Below are positions 16,967-26,524 of a stretch of DNA of 64,000 nucleotides, piece by piece. The translations under genes were made by a program, and so were the position numbers. The notes under the pieces are model-generated. The model had not been told where the DNA came from, ran no database searches, and was given only the letters and a program-made list of their open reading frames with translations. Source of the stretch: Paenibacillus sp. FJAT-26967 (GTDB taxonomy: Bacteria > Bacillota > Bacilli > Paenibacillales > NBRC-103111); NCBI RefSeq assembly GCF_001541095.1, contig NZ_LMXH01000001.1:459465-523464 (forward strand), read 5' to 3'. Positions within the stretch are counted from its first letter, which is position 1. Every line of letters starts with the position of its first letter.

Positions 16967-17452
16967 TCATACCTGCTCAGAATCGAAAGACAAGGGGATC
17001 GTGCATAATGGTTCTCCAGTTAAAGCACCTGTGAGGAGATTAGGGACGGCATAGACGGCTATGTCCGGTTCTCTGCCGGAAGGGCAGGAAACAATCCAAT
17101 ACGTCGCAAGCTGCGGCCAGAGCAGGATTCCATTCAAATCTTCTCTGGATGGGACAGGAGGGCCAGGATGGGAATGAAACATGCCGATGATGGAAGATTT
17201 CTTGGGATGCCTGGAAATGAACGCTCCAGATTCTGGTGCAGGGTCTTCCAGCAAGCGCATAATGTCCAGAGGGTCCATTAGAAACGATTGCTCCGGATCG
17301 TCTGCGACATTGGGCACCCAGACGAAAGAAGAGACAATTATGTCCCCTTCGTCCCAAAAGCCATATATAAATCCGCATGCCTCTTCAGGAAGGTAATTCT
17401 TGAAATTATCCATCCACGTCTTGTATATGTCTGTGTTTACTCGAATGATCAT
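16967..17452 (-). CDS. JAMM/MPN (Mov34) family metalloprotease
   Basis: A 161-residue protein with a complete JAMM motif: upstream Glu in LPEEACGF (23/24), then H93-S-H95-(x6)-S102-x2-D105 in HSHPGPPVPSREDL. These zinc proteases cut isopeptide bonds or process small ubiquitin-like or sulfur-carrier proteins. Bacterial members often sit by moaD/thiS-like genes, but none is here. It lies 31 bases after an MFS gene on the same strand with only a weak ribosome binding site, so translation may be coupled. Substrate unknown. Confidence 0.82.
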   Translation of the reverse strand: MIIRVNTDIYKTWMDNFKNYLPEEACGFIYGFWDEGDIIVSSFVWVPNVADDPEQSFLMDPLDIMRLLEDPAPESGAFISRHPKKSSIIGMFHSHPGPPVPSREDLNGILLWPQLATYWIVSCPSGREPDIAVYAVPNLLTGALTGEPLCTIPLSFDSEQV

Positions 17453-17464
17453 GCGCCCAGTATA

Positions 17465-17482
17465 CCGGAATCGGGATTCCGG
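17465..17482 (-). repeat. Intercistronic palindrome CCGGAATC/GATTCCGG
   Basis: A perfect 8-bp stem with a 2-nt loop lies in the 31-bp gap between the MFS stop and the JAMM start. No T-run follows, so it is not a classic terminator; it may stabilise the upstream message or affect coupling. Confidence 0.6.
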
Positions 17483-17483
17483 C

Positions 17484-18788
17484 TCAACTGATTTCGCCTT
17501 TGGGCTTTACCAGGAAGAAGACAAAGGCCAGAGTTATCCCGGCGAGTGAAGCGACTGTAATGAAGATCATCCGGTCCGAAATATCCATCAGCCATCCGAA
17601 GATAGGAGGACCGAATGCTACACCGATAAACCGCAAACTGTTATAGATAGAGGTAATCATCCCGCGCTCACTTTTTTCGACAGATCCCGTAATCATGGTA
17701 TTCAAGCACGGGAGGAGCAGCCCGGTACCGATAGCGCTCAAGGTCAGCAGTCCGATGAACAGATACAATTTATCGAAAGCGAATATAGTGGAAGCAAGAG
17801 AAAGCGTCATGATCAGAAGGCCTACATTGATCAGCCACCGCATGAGTGTACCGTTCTTTTTGATAAGCGCACCGGTCGTATAGGAAGTGACAACCATTCC
17901 CAGCAACGGAATCGCGAGTACAAAACCTTTTCTCACCCCATCAATGTGGTACGGGGCTTCTTCCAGAATGTTGGATAAATAAAAAAGCACGCCAAACAAA
18001 ATAAAGAGGGCCAATGACCCCGCGAAGAATGAAGTGATCAGCCAACGTCCCTTTTCTTTTAGAATGGAGCCGATCTTATGCAGATATTCCTTCAGCTTGG
18101 GCGGCTTTTTCTTGGCTTCTGGTTCTTTGATCAGGAACATCATAGCCAGAAGGGAAAGGAGGCAGAAGACGGGAAGCGCAAAGAAAGGAGCATACCAGAC
18201 CAGCAGGGCCAGTAAGGCGCCGAAAATCGGACTGACGACTTTGCCGAATCCGTTGGAAGCCTCCGTCAACCCAAGGGCTTTGCTTTCGGTAGCCCCTTTA
18301 AACATATCTCCGACTAAAGCCATTGCGATGGGGGCCGTACCCGCGGCCCCGATTCCTTGAATGCCCCGGGCGATGATCAGGATCGTGTAGGATTTCCATA
18401 CCGCTCCAAATCCGGCTAGAATTCCGGCTGCCCCGTATATAATTAAGGAAGGAATGATAATGCTTTTGCGGGTGAAGCGGTCTGACAAATAACCGGAAAT
18501 AGGAATTACAAGACCTGCTGTGATGGAAAACAGTGTAATAACCAGGCTGCTCTGGAATTTGGTGATAGCAAGCTGCTTCTCCAGATCCGGAAGAATCGGA
18601 ACCAGCATCGAGTTCCCCAGCACCAGAACAAGGGGGACGGTGGCAATGGCAATAAACTCCCATACATGTCCTTTGGACTTGTTTTTTTTGGAACCGGCAT
18701 CCGATTTGTGACCGGTCTGCTCCGTTTCCTCTGCTTCAATTTCACTTTCAAAAACTATATTCAGCCTGCGGGCTTTTGTTTTCTCCAT
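17484..18788 (-). CDS. MFS transporter (12-14 TM drug/metabolite efflux type)
   Basis: A 434-residue major facilitator from the ATG at 18788, with AGAGAGG eight bases upstream; an in-frame extension to 18845 lacks a good site. After a ~45-residue charged cytoplasmic start come helices with the motifs GYLSDRFTRKSI (A-motif) and RGIQGIGAAGTAP (C-motif of antiporters), pointing to proton-coupled efflux. The substrate cannot be told from sequence. Probably co-transcribed with the JAMM gene downstream. Confidence 0.85.
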   Translation of the reverse strand: MEKTKARRLNIVFESEIEAEETEQTGHKSDAGSKKNKSKGHVWEFIAIATVPLVLVLGNSMLVPILPDLEKQLAITKFQSSLVITLFSITAGLVIPISGYLSDRFTRKSIIIPSLIIYGAAGILAGFGAVWKSYTILIIARGIQGIGAAGTAPIAMALVGDMFKGATESKALGLTEASNGFGKVVSPIFGALLALLVWYAPFFALPVFCLLSLLAMMFLIKEPEAKKKPPKLKEYLHKIGSILKEKGRWLITSFFAGSLALFILFGVLFYLSNILEEAPYHIDGVRKGFVLAIPLLGMVVTSYTTGALIKKNGTLMRWLINVGLLIMTLSLASTIFAFDKLYLFIGLLTLSAIGTGLLLPCLNTMITGSVEKSERGMITSIYNSLRFIGVAFGPPIFGWLMDISDRMIFITVASLAGITLAFVFFLVKPKGEIS

Positions 18789-18964
18789 GAGGACGACCTC
18801 TCTTCTGCTTGGTAAGAGTAGGTTTACCCGGTTGTTGAAGTTCATACGGCCGCGGGAAGTACATAATGTTGGAATCCGGCAAATTTGGCGATACTAATGG
18901 CATATGAATTTATTTGTGCTCCTGTGATAAAATAAATTGGAACTAGAAGAAAAGAGGGCTGGAA

Positions 18965-19501
18965 GTGAAGCGTAACGCAGTTATTGTGGCGATTGTTGTT
19001 TTGCTGGCTGTTGCTGCCTTCGTGCAGAATGGGAAGTCAGACAATAAGGAGACAGCTGCTCCTGCTAAGGTGGGTCCACGGCCCGGGATGATATCCCCGT
19101 CTTTTACACTGCCGGATCTCGAGGGCAAACCCTATCAATTCGGCGGAGAACGGAGCAAGCCCGTTATTTTGAATTTCTGGGCATCCTGGTGTGGCCCCTG
19201 TAAAGCCGAAGTTCCTGATCTGATCGAACTTTACGGGAAATACGGAGACAAAGTCGACTTGGTGGCGATTAACATTACAAGCCAGGATAGCGAAAAGAGC
19301 GCGAGGGACTTTGCCAAGGAATATGGAATTAACTTCCCTGTTCTGCTTGATGCACCCGGGGATGTGACCGCCTCCTATAAATTCATGGTCGTTCCGACAA
19401 GTTTCTTAGTGGGTAAGGATGGAGTGGTCCGGGAGATGGTTAACGTGCTGCCTAAAGAAGAATGGGAAAAGAAAATCAAGGATTTAATTCGCGACAAATG
19501 A
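18965..19501 (+). CDS. ResA/TlpA-type membrane-anchored thioredoxin
   Basis: A 178-residue extracytoplasmic thiol-disulfide oxidoreductase. An uncleaved anchor (residues 4-21) precedes a thioredoxin fold with FWASWCGPCK (Cys76, Cys79) and a cis-Pro in VVPTSF. ResA reduces apocytochrome c before haem attachment, but no resBC or cytochrome genes are adjacent, so the target may differ. GTG start after GGAAG. Followed by a terminator shared with cimA. Confidence 0.88.
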   Translation: MKRNAVIVAIVVLLAVAAFVQNGKSDNKETAAPAKVGPRPGMISPSFTLPDLEGKPYQFGGERSKPVILNFWASWCGPCKAEVPDLIELYGKYGDKVDLVAINITSQDSEKSARDFAKEYGINFPVLLDAPGDVTASYKFMVVPTSFLVGKDGVVREMVNVLPKEEWEKKIKDLIRDK

Positions 19502-19516
19502 GTGAAACCACACATT

Positions 19517-19573
19517 TAAAAAAAGCCGCACGTCCTGCAGTGAGTCAAACTAACTGAGGCGTGCGGCTTTTTA
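19517..19573. terminator. Terminator shared by the ResA-like gene and cimA
   Basis: AAAGCCGCAC...GTGCGGCTTTTT stem with a long, partly structured loop. A-runs and T-runs on both sides allow use in both directions. Confidence 0.8.
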
Positions 19574-19600
19574 TGGTTTTTGCTTTGTAAGGGGGACCGG

Positions 19601-21217
19601 TCAGTGATTAATCAATCCGACCGGACGCGTATCGGAAGCCGTATTCTCCAGAGAAGACTTGCCGATTAAAGCATAGCGGAAGCTGTCGACAAGCGCGAAC
19701 CAGCTGGCTTCGATGATGTTGGAAGAAACGCCGACCGTATTCCATTCGGACTCGAAATTACGCGATTCGATGAGAACACGGACTTTGGAAGCCGTGGCGC
19801 CTTTGTCGTCCAGAACACGGACTTTGTAATCGGACAAATGCATGGCAAGCAGGTCCGGATAGAAAGGAATGAGCGCTTTACGGAGCGCATTATCCAGTGC
19901 GTTAACCGGGCCATCGCCTTCCGCGGCCGTATACATCGTCTGGCCTTTTACGCTGACTTTGACGAAGGCTTCCGAGCTTACCGGGCGGTCTGCGGATTTC
20001 TCCACGAAAATCTTAAAAGATTCGAGGACAAAAGGTTCGATGCTGTCTCCGGCTGCTTCACGCATAAGAAGCTCAAGGGATGCGTCCGCACCTTCAAACT
20101 GATAACCTTCATGCTCCAGATTTTTAATCCGGGAAATAATTTCACGCGATCTGCCGTCCTGCTGGTCAAAAGCCAGACCAAGCTCTGCAGCCTTGGAGAC
20201 AAGGTTGCTCTGTCCGGCAAGTTCGGATACCAGGACACGCTGCTTGTTCCCGACTTTCTCCGGAATAATATGCTCGTATGTGCTGGCATGCTTGAGAATG
20301 GCTGAGACATGAATGCCTCCTTTATGTGCAAAAGCGGCGCTTCCGACATAAGGCTGGTTCATCGGCATGGAGATGTTAGCGATTTCACCGACATAGCGTG
20401 CGACAGACGATAACGATTCCAACTGCGCTTCGGATACGCAGGAGTAATTCAGTTTCAATTGCAGGTTGGGAATGACCGAACACAAGTTGACATTGCCGCA
20501 ACGCTCACCGTACCCGTTAATCGTGCCTTGAACCTGGCGCGCTCCCGCACGGACTGCTGCCAGAGAGTTGGCTACGGCAAGTTCACAGTCGTTATGGGCG
20601 TGAATGCCCAGCGGAACGGAAATATGCTTCTTCACTTCACTTACTATAGAAGTAACCTCTTCGGGCATGGACCCGCCGTTCGTGTCACAGAGCACGATCC
20701 AATCGGCACCTGCAGCTTCGGCTTTGCGGATGGTCTGCAAGGCATATTCTGGATTGTTCTTGTAACCGTCAAAAAAATGCTCGCCGTCATAAATGACTTC
20801 CAGTCCTTTGTTTTTGAGAAACCGGACAGAGTCGAAAATCATCTCCAGGTTTTCCTCGAGGGTGGTCTGGATAGCTTCGTGAACATGAAAATCCCACGAC
20901 TTGCCGAAAATGGTCGCGACCTTGACGCCCGATTCAACAAGCGTGTTCAAGTTGACGTCATCTTCCGCACGCGTGTTCTTGCGTCGTGTGCTGCCGAAGG
21001 CGGTCACTTTCGCATGTTTCAGGTTTAATTCCTGGACGCGATTGAAAAATTCAATATCTTTGCCGTTGCTGCCCGGCCAGCCGCCTTCAATATAATGAAC
21101 ACCCAGCTCGTCAAGCTTCTGGGCAATTTTGAGCTTGTCTTCAACGGACAGGCTGATTCCTTCACCCTGGGTGCCGTCACGAAGCGTGGTGTCGAAGATT
21201 TTGATTGAATCGGACAT
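19601..21217 (-). CDS. cimA: Citramalate synthase
   Basis: A 538-residue enzyme that condenses pyruvate with acetyl-CoA to (R)-citramalate, the first step of threonine-independent isoleucine synthesis. The N-terminal TIM barrel has FDTTLRDGTQGEG (metal and substrate site), HAHNDCELAVANSLAAV and GTINGYGERCGN. The C-terminal regulatory domain (about 400-520) resembles that of isopropylmalate synthase, the isoleucine/leucine sensor. The length and the DGTQGEG rather than DGEQ motif favour CimA over LeuA. An extended -10 promoter (TGG-TATAAT) is seen ~65 bases upstream. The leader is too short for a T-box. Confidence 0.92.
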   Translation of the reverse strand: MSDSIKIFDTTLRDGTQGEGISLSVEDKLKIAQKLDELGVHYIEGGWPGSNGKDIEFFNRVQELNLKHAKVTAFGSTRRKNTRAEDDVNLNTLVESGVKVATIFGKSWDFHVHEAIQTTLEENLEMIFDSVRFLKNKGLEVIYDGEHFFDGYKNNPEYALQTIRKAEAAGADWIVLCDTNGGSMPEEVTSIVSEVKKHISVPLGIHAHNDCELAVANSLAAVRAGARQVQGTINGYGERCGNVNLCSVIPNLQLKLNYSCVSEAQLESLSSVARYVGEIANISMPMNQPYVGSAAFAHKGGIHVSAILKHASTYEHIIPEKVGNKQRVLVSELAGQSNLVSKAAELGLAFDQQDGRSREIISRIKNLEHEGYQFEGADASLELLMREAAGDSIEPFVLESFKIFVEKSADRPVSSEAFVKVSVKGQTMYTAAEGDGPVNALDNALRKALIPFYPDLLAMHLSDYKVRVLDDKGATASKVRVLIESRNFESEWNTVGVSSNIIEASWFALVDSFRYALIGKSSLENTASDTRPVGLINH

Positions 21218-21443
21218 TTCGGTGATCCCCCTCTAAACATGTGGCTATAGTCTGTTCATTTATGCGAATGTATGATTCACGATTATACCATAATATTACG
21301 GGTGTAGAAGGAGTTTTCGCAAATTTAAACGTCACTTCGCGTCTTGATTCCTCCTCGTCCGGCAGATAGACTGAATGTAGATAGCAGCAGCTGGAGGAAG
21401 AAGCGCCAAGCGGATGCTGCGCTTGCGGGAGGAGGGGAAGAGT

Positions 21444-22739
21444 GTGAATGTGCAGGAGAGTTATCCGAAAAAAGGCCGGGTTATTCTTCATATCGATATG
21501 AATGCCTTTTATTGCTCGGTGCACGAAGTCGCGGAGCCGGAGCTGTACCGCGGCAAGGCGATAGCCGTTTCCGGAAGTGTCGAACAGCGTAAAGGCATTA
21601 TCGTCACCTCTTCCTATCCTGCCAGAGCACGCGGCGTCCGTACCGGCATGCTTGTACGGGAAGCAGTAAAGCTGTGTCCAGAGCTCATCCTGATCAAACC
21701 TGATTTTGATATGTACCGGCAATATTCACGCGGATTCCGCCGCATTGTTTATGATTATTCTCCAATGGTTGAAACCATGTCGATAGATGAATGTTTTGTA
21801 GATATTACAGGTTCCAAACAGTTCGGAACCCCCCTTGAAATTGCATCTGAAATCCAGATGCGGATCAGAGAAGAGCTGGGTCTTCCATGCTCGGTAGGCG
21901 TTGCGCCTAACAAACTGCTTGCCAAAATGGCCTCGGATATGAAGAAGCCTAACGGTTTGTTCGTTCTCAGACTCCGGGATGTCCCTTCGGTGTTATGGGA
22001 CAGGCCATGCGGGGAGCTGTACGGGATAGGCAAGAAAACGGCCGATAAGCTCCTTAAGCTGCAAATTCGTACGATTGGCCAGCTTGCGGGTGCAGATCAC
22101 GACCTGCTGCAGAAAACTTTCGGCATAAGCGGTCCTGCGATGAAGCAAGCGGCCAATGGCATAAGTCATTCGGAGGTGAATCCCGAGCGTGAGCCGAACA
22201 AATCTGTCGGTCATACGACGACGCTGCCCTATAATTATACGGAGCGCCGGGAGATAGCCCGGGTGTTTCTGAATTTATCGGATCAGGTAGGAAGACGCCT
22301 GAGGCATCAGAAGCTGGTGGCTTCTACGGTACAGATTACGATCCGCGATCCGGATATGAAAACCATTACGCGCAGCGTCACCCTGCCTGTACCGACCGAT
22401 CAGCACGATGACATCCACCGCGCTTCCTGCGAACTATTTGACCGCCAATGGACCTTAGGCAAGCCGATCCGTCTGCTTGGCGTGACGGCCCAGAATCTTG
22501 CGCCGAAGGAAGAGGCTGCGATCCAGCTGGATTTGTTCAGCTACGAAGCGCAGCCGAAGAAGAACAAACTTAGCGAAATTATGGATGCACTCCGGGATAA
22601 GTTCGGTGAAGATGCGGTTGTAACGGCGGGTATGATCGGTGATGATCCTTCGGCTCTGCTGCGAAATCGCAAAAGAAGGGGGACTTCTCTGGAGAGGGAT
22701 CCGGATGGCGAAAGCTTCCGAAATGAATCAGGCGATTAA
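21444..22739 (+). CDS. dinB: DNA polymerase IV (Y family)
   Basis: Error-prone translesion polymerase. The palm begins at HIDMNAFYCSV (Asp18) and has the catalytic SIDECFVDITG pair near residues 115-116. A thumb/HhH region (GIGKKTADKLLKL) and a little-finger domain (~245-350) follow. The C-terminus contains a QLDLFS segment that looks like a beta-clamp-binding motif. The start is GTG at 21444 after GGAGGAGGGG; the frame also opens at 21414. A typical LexA box was not found upstream. 431 residues, normal for the family plus a short tail. Confidence 0.92.
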   Translation: MNVQESYPKKGRVILHIDMNAFYCSVHEVAEPELYRGKAIAVSGSVEQRKGIIVTSSYPARARGVRTGMLVREAVKLCPELILIKPDFDMYRQYSRGFRRIVYDYSPMVETMSIDECFVDITGSKQFGTPLEIASEIQMRIREELGLPCSVGVAPNKLLAKMASDMKKPNGLFVLRLRDVPSVLWDRPCGELYGIGKKTADKLLKLQIRTIGQLAGADHDLLQKTFGISGPAMKQAANGISHSEVNPEREPNKSVGHTTTLPYNYTERREIARVFLNLSDQVGRRLRHQKLVASTVQITIRDPDMKTITRSVTLPVPTDQHDDIHRASCELFDRQWTLGKPIRLLGVTAQNLAPKEEAAIQLDLFSYEAQPKKNKLSEIMDALRDKFGEDAVVTAGMIGDDPSALLRNRKRRGTSLERDPDGESFRNESGD

Positions 22740-22828
22740 AAACACTGAAAACCCGGGGAAATACTCGGAATAATTCGTCCGGACGCCGGAAACACGTGCT
22801 GTGCCTGGTTTTTAACCCCTGTGACGCG

Positions 22829-22857
22829 TTGATGTTTAACCGGCTTTATATTATAGT
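22829..22857 (+). promoter_or_regulatory. Ferredoxin promoter
   Basis: TTGATG (22829-22834), 17-bp spacer, TATAGT (22852-22857), about 34 bases before the ferredoxin ATG. Confidence 0.75.
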
Positions 22858-22878
22858 GGACAATGGAGGATATTATGA

Positions 22879-23133
<255 letters not shown>

Positions 23134-23171
23134 ATAGCCGGCATGCTGGCAGTTATCGAGTAAGATCTTAG

Positions 23172-23207
23172 AAGCCTTGTTTCCAATTAGGAAGCAAGGC
23201 TTTTTTT
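23172..23207 (+). terminator. Ferredoxin terminator
   Basis: AGCCTTG-TTTCC/GGAAG-CAAGGCT with an AATTA loop and seven T. Confidence 0.92.
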
Positions 23208-23357
23208 ATAGAGGGGGCATAATTCTCCATTTAAAGAGAAAAGAAAAGGGGGACAGGACAGCCGTTTAAATCCCCGAAATACAGGTCCGATTAAACGAAC
23301 AACTTCATTCTGCCGATAAATAGGGAAAGAAAGCGGAAACCCGAGAGGGGTGAGGGA

Positions 23358-24872
23358 ATGAAGGGAAAACCGGATGAGAAGCTCGCAGAGTTCCTGCGTC
23401 ATAATCCGATTGACGACCGCTCCTATTTGAAAGATTATATTCGCGAGCATCGTGACCAGCGGATGGCCTGGTATTTGCTTGGAAGAGAATATTCATCCCG
23501 CGGGGAGCACGGGAAGGCCGCGTACTGTTTCGGACAGTCGGGAGAAATTTTCGAAGCGTTCGAGAAAAAGAAAATCGCCGTCGACTGGTCAGCGCTGGAT
23601 CCGGCGGCATCGTGGCCGCCGCAGCTGATTGCGGCCGCAAAGCGCCGGCGCCGCCATAGAATGGCCCGTACCGGACTGATTCTGCTGCTCTTGGCGCTGT
23701 GGCCGACCATCGCCGGCCTGGATCCGGACCGGCGCGCAGCAAGTTCCCTTCCGGCCGGCGCTGCATTAGCGGCAGCGGAGCCGGCCGCAGGCGAAGGCAC
23801 GCTGCGTGCTTACTTGGCGGCCGCAGGCGAAGGTAATCCGCTCGAAAGCGCAGGAGCGCTCGAGCGGATGCTGCTGCGCGACAGGAAAGGCGGCGGGGAG
23901 GCCGCACTTCTGTCGGCGAAGAGTCTGGAAGGGCCCGGCGGCAGGTGGCTCGCCTGGCACCTTCCGCTGCAGCCGCTCCTCTCCGTAAGGAGCGGCGAGC
24001 CGGGACAGCCGGCAGGCATCTCCTACTATGATGCCGCCACCTGCGCCTGCAAACCGGACGACCCGGCCCGGCTGGCGGGCCCGGTCGATGCTTGGCGGCA
24101 GAGGCAGGAGCAGCTCCTCGTGCTGCGCTCTGCTGTGGAGGCTTACCGCGAGACCCGCGGCAAGGTCCCGCAGAGCCCGGAGGAGCTGCTGCGGCCCTAT
24201 CCGGACAATGTGCTGTCCGGGATGACGCCGTATATGCGGGAGATGTTCCCGCATGTGAGGAAGCAGGCTGAAGCGCCGGGCGGTCTGCGGGGCGCGGCTG
24301 GCAGCAGCGCGCCTGGAGATGCGCCCGCGGGCGGCTCCGGGGCTGCGGCGGCAGCTTCCTCCCCGGACCCTGCGCTGCAGGAGCCGATGCGGATCATTAT
24401 CGACAAGAGCACGCACCGGATGGCGCTTGTAAGCGGAGAGACGATAGTCCGCAGCTACAAGGTCGGGCTGGGAGGGATTCGGACGCCGGAGGGAGAGTTC
24501 GCTATCTCGGAGAAGGTGCGCGATCCCAAAGGCAAATCACAGGGAGAGTTCGGGACCCGGGGCATGGTGCTCTCGGGAACGAATTATGCGATCCACGGAA
24601 CCGGCCGTCTTGCTTCTATCGGCAAAGATCAGTCTCTGGGATGTGTCAGAATGGGGCAGGCGGAGGTTGAGGAACTATTTGATATGGTGCCTCTCGGGAC
24701 GAAAGTAACTATCGGGAGCGGGCTGCTTCCCAAAGGGCTTACGAATGGACCCGGTTCATCGGGCCCGGGGAATAATTCTGCCGGAGGCTCGATCCCGCCC
24801 CAAGCGCCCTTTAAGCTTCCTGCTGAAGTTCAAGAGAAGAATCCCGGCAAAATATACCGCTGGTTGAATTAA
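23358..24872 (+). CDS. Membrane-anchored L,D-transpeptidase (YkuD domain)
   Basis: The 504-residue product has a cytoplasmic N-terminal helical region (1-100, TPR-like: AWYLLGREYSSRGEHGKAAYCFGQSGEIFEAF), one membrane helix (103-121), an Ala/Gly/Pro-rich extracellular linker with a small helical domain (~240-300), and a C-terminal YkuD catalytic domain (343-455) with HGTG (413-416) and the catalytic cysteine in SLGCVRM (Cys429). It should cross-link peptidoglycan or attach proteins to it. The N-inside TPR-like domain is unusual and suggests cytoplasmic coupling. The middle (about 23580-24380) is very GC-rich compared with neighbours. Confidence 0.85.
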   Translation: MKGKPDEKLAEFLRHNPIDDRSYLKDYIREHRDQRMAWYLLGREYSSRGEHGKAAYCFGQSGEIFEAFEKKKIAVDWSALDPAASWPPQLIAAAKRRRRHRMARTGLILLLLALWPTIAGLDPDRRAASSLPAGAALAAAEPAAGEGTLRAYLAAAGEGNPLESAGALERMLLRDRKGGGEAALLSAKSLEGPGGRWLAWHLPLQPLLSVRSGEPGQPAGISYYDAATCACKPDDPARLAGPVDAWRQRQEQLLVLRSAVEAYRETRGKVPQSPEELLRPYPDNVLSGMTPYMREMFPHVRKQAEAPGGLRGAAGSSAPGDAPAGGSGAAAAASSPDPALQEPMRIIIDKSTHRMALVSGETIVRSYKVGLGGIRTPEGEFAISEKVRDPKGKSQGEFGTRGMVLSGTNYAIHGTGRLASIGKDQSLGCVRMGQAEVEELFDMVPLGTKVTIGSGLLPKGLTNGPGSSGPGNNSAGGSIPPQAPFKLPAEVQEKNPGKIYRWLN

Positions 24873-24924
24873 CCGGTTCGGTCTTGTGACCGGACCTGGA
24901 AAGAAATAACGGTAACAGGTTTGA

Positions 24925-24958
24925 CGGCCTCCCGGGATGTATGCCGGGTGGTCTTTTT
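24925..24958 (+). terminator. Terminator of the L,D-transpeptidase gene
   Basis: GGCCTCCCGG/CCGGGTGGTC stem (one mismatch) with loop GATGTATG and five T. Confidence 0.75.
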
Positions 24959-24959
24959 G

Positions 24960-25402
24960 ACGGCCGTGAATAATAGGAGATTAACAAAGGTCCGGGCTCC
25001 CCTTCTCCTGGTCCTGTTAATGGATGTTATGGGATGTGCTTGGGGAATCCCGACAGGCTGTGTGAAGTGATTAGTTCCGTTCGGTACTAGTCTGCTTTAG
25101 CTGGACACAGGAAAGTCTTGATTTGTGTCTTATACTCCAGCGGAACCGTTCCGCAATTACAGGATAACAGCTCAACCATTCAGCCGTCTCCGACCAGTAG
25201 TATCCGCATGATTGCTTATGCAGCACAGTTTTCAAACCGTAGGGCTAGAAGAAAGAAGTTCAAAGCACGCGATAAAACAAGCTGCACAGGGGTATATAAT
25301 TTCATGCGATTGGAATCGTTCTCAATCCAAAATATTTTGCAATATAACGGGGAACAGGATAAACTGACAAATGAGAGTTAAGAGGAACGGAGTGTCGACT
25401 GC
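24960..25402. other. Gene-poor gap before pyrD
   Basis: About 440 bases without a convincing gene. An 87-codon plus-strand frame (25118-25381) has no ribosome binding site and no recognisable sequence. A TATAAT-like GTATATAATTT lies near 25293 but lacks a good -35. I see no riboswitch, PyrR-type anti-antiterminator or tRNA here. Confidence 0.5.
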
Positions 25403-26503
25403 ATGGTATATAAATCGATTGCCAAGCCGGTCTTGTTTCGCATGGATCCGGAGAAGGCGCATCACCTGACTGTCCACGGTCTTGAATTTGCTTCAAAGGT
25501 CCCCGGACTTCCATCCTGCATTCAGGCAGTTTGGGGTGTACGCAAGGCGGCGGAGCTGCAGATGAGTTTGTGGAATCTGTCCTTCCCGAGCCCGGTTGGT
25601 CTTGCTGCGGGATTGGACAAGAATGGAGTTGCCGTTGCCGGATTTTCACAGATGGGCTTCGGTTTCATGGAAGTGGGCACGGTTACGCCCAAACCCCAAT
25701 CCGGCAATGATAAACCGAGGCTTTTCCGCCTTCCTGAGGACGATGCACTGATCAACCGTATGGGGTTCAATAACCTGGGGGCGCAAGCAATGGCGGACAG
25801 TCTTGGCAAACTCAAGAGTACGCCCATCCCTGTGGCCGTCAATATCGGTAAAAATAAAGTGACTCCCAACGAGCATGCTGAAGAAGATTACCGCTCGTGT
25901 ATCCGCACGCTGTATAGCCATGGCGATTTTTTTGTCGTCAATATCAGTTCACCGAATACACCGGATCTGCGTAATTTGCAGCATGGCAATGATTTGCAGC
26001 GGCTGCTTGACGCTGTCGTAGGCGAGATGAACGCCCAGCATCAGGAGCATGGAGGTTCCCCGAAACCTGTTCTTGTTAAGATTGCGCCGGATCTTACGGA
26101 TATCGAACTTCAAAGCACGATATCCGTAATCGAGGCCAGCGGCGTATCGGGTATTATTATTTCGAATACCACGCTTAGCCGGGATGGACTTAGCCATCCG
26201 AACCGTGATCAAGCCGGGGGGCTTAGCGGACGTCCGCTTACAATCCGCTCTACAGAGCTGATTTCGCGTGTGTATGCAATGACCGGAGGGAAGCTGCCGA
26301 TCATTGGCTCCGGCGGAATTTTCACTGCCCAGGACGCTTATGACAAAATAAAAGCGGGAGCCAGTCTCGTTGAAATCTATACCGCGCTTATTTATGAAGG
26401 GCCGGGGATTTTGAAAAAGCTGAATGAAGGTCTGCTAGCTTTGCTTAAAAAGGATGGCTATACCCATATTTCCCAGGCAATCGGAGCAGATCATCGATCT
26501 TGA
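25403..26503 (+). CDS. pyrD: Dihydroorotate dehydrogenase (quinone), class 2
   Basis: A 366-residue FMN enzyme that oxidises dihydroorotate to orotate in pyrimidine synthesis, passing electrons to menaquinone at the membrane. The N-terminal extension (1-45) is the membrane/quinone-binding helix pair of class 2. FMN and substrate motifs: GLAAGLDKNG (67-76), NRMGFNN (118-124), NISSPNTPDLR (180-190, with the class 2 catalytic Ser), and GSGGIF. It stands outside a pyr operon, as expected for class 2, and heads a run of plus-strand genes. GGAG lies ten bases before the ATG. Confidence 0.95.
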   Translation: MVYKSIAKPVLFRMDPEKAHHLTVHGLEFASKVPGLPSCIQAVWGVRKAAELQMSLWNLSFPSPVGLAAGLDKNGVAVAGFSQMGFGFMEVGTVTPKPQSGNDKPRLFRLPEDDALINRMGFNNLGAQAMADSLGKLKSTPIPVAVNIGKNKVTPNEHAEEDYRSCIRTLYSHGDFFVVNISSPNTPDLRNLQHGNDLQRLLDAVVGEMNAQHQEHGGSPKPVLVKIAPDLTDIELQSTISVIEASGVSGIIISNTTLSRDGLSHPNRDQAGGLSGRPLTIRSTELISRVYAMTGGKLPIIGSGGIFTAQDAYDKIKAGASLVEIYTALIYEGPGILKKLNEGLLALLKKDGYTHISQAIGADHRS

Positions 26504-26524
26504 CTGGAAGTGGAGGCAGTTTGA

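Noticed and set aside
21218..21443. T-box leader for cimA or LexA box for dinB
   Set aside because: The cimA leader is ~60 bases, too short for a T-box, and no AGGGTGGNACCGCG core is present. The region has GAATGTATGATTC, which does not match GAAC-N4-GTTC.
25118..25381. 87-residue plus-strand ORF in the gap before pyrD
   Set aside because: No ribosome binding site, unusual composition, and no recognisable sequence.
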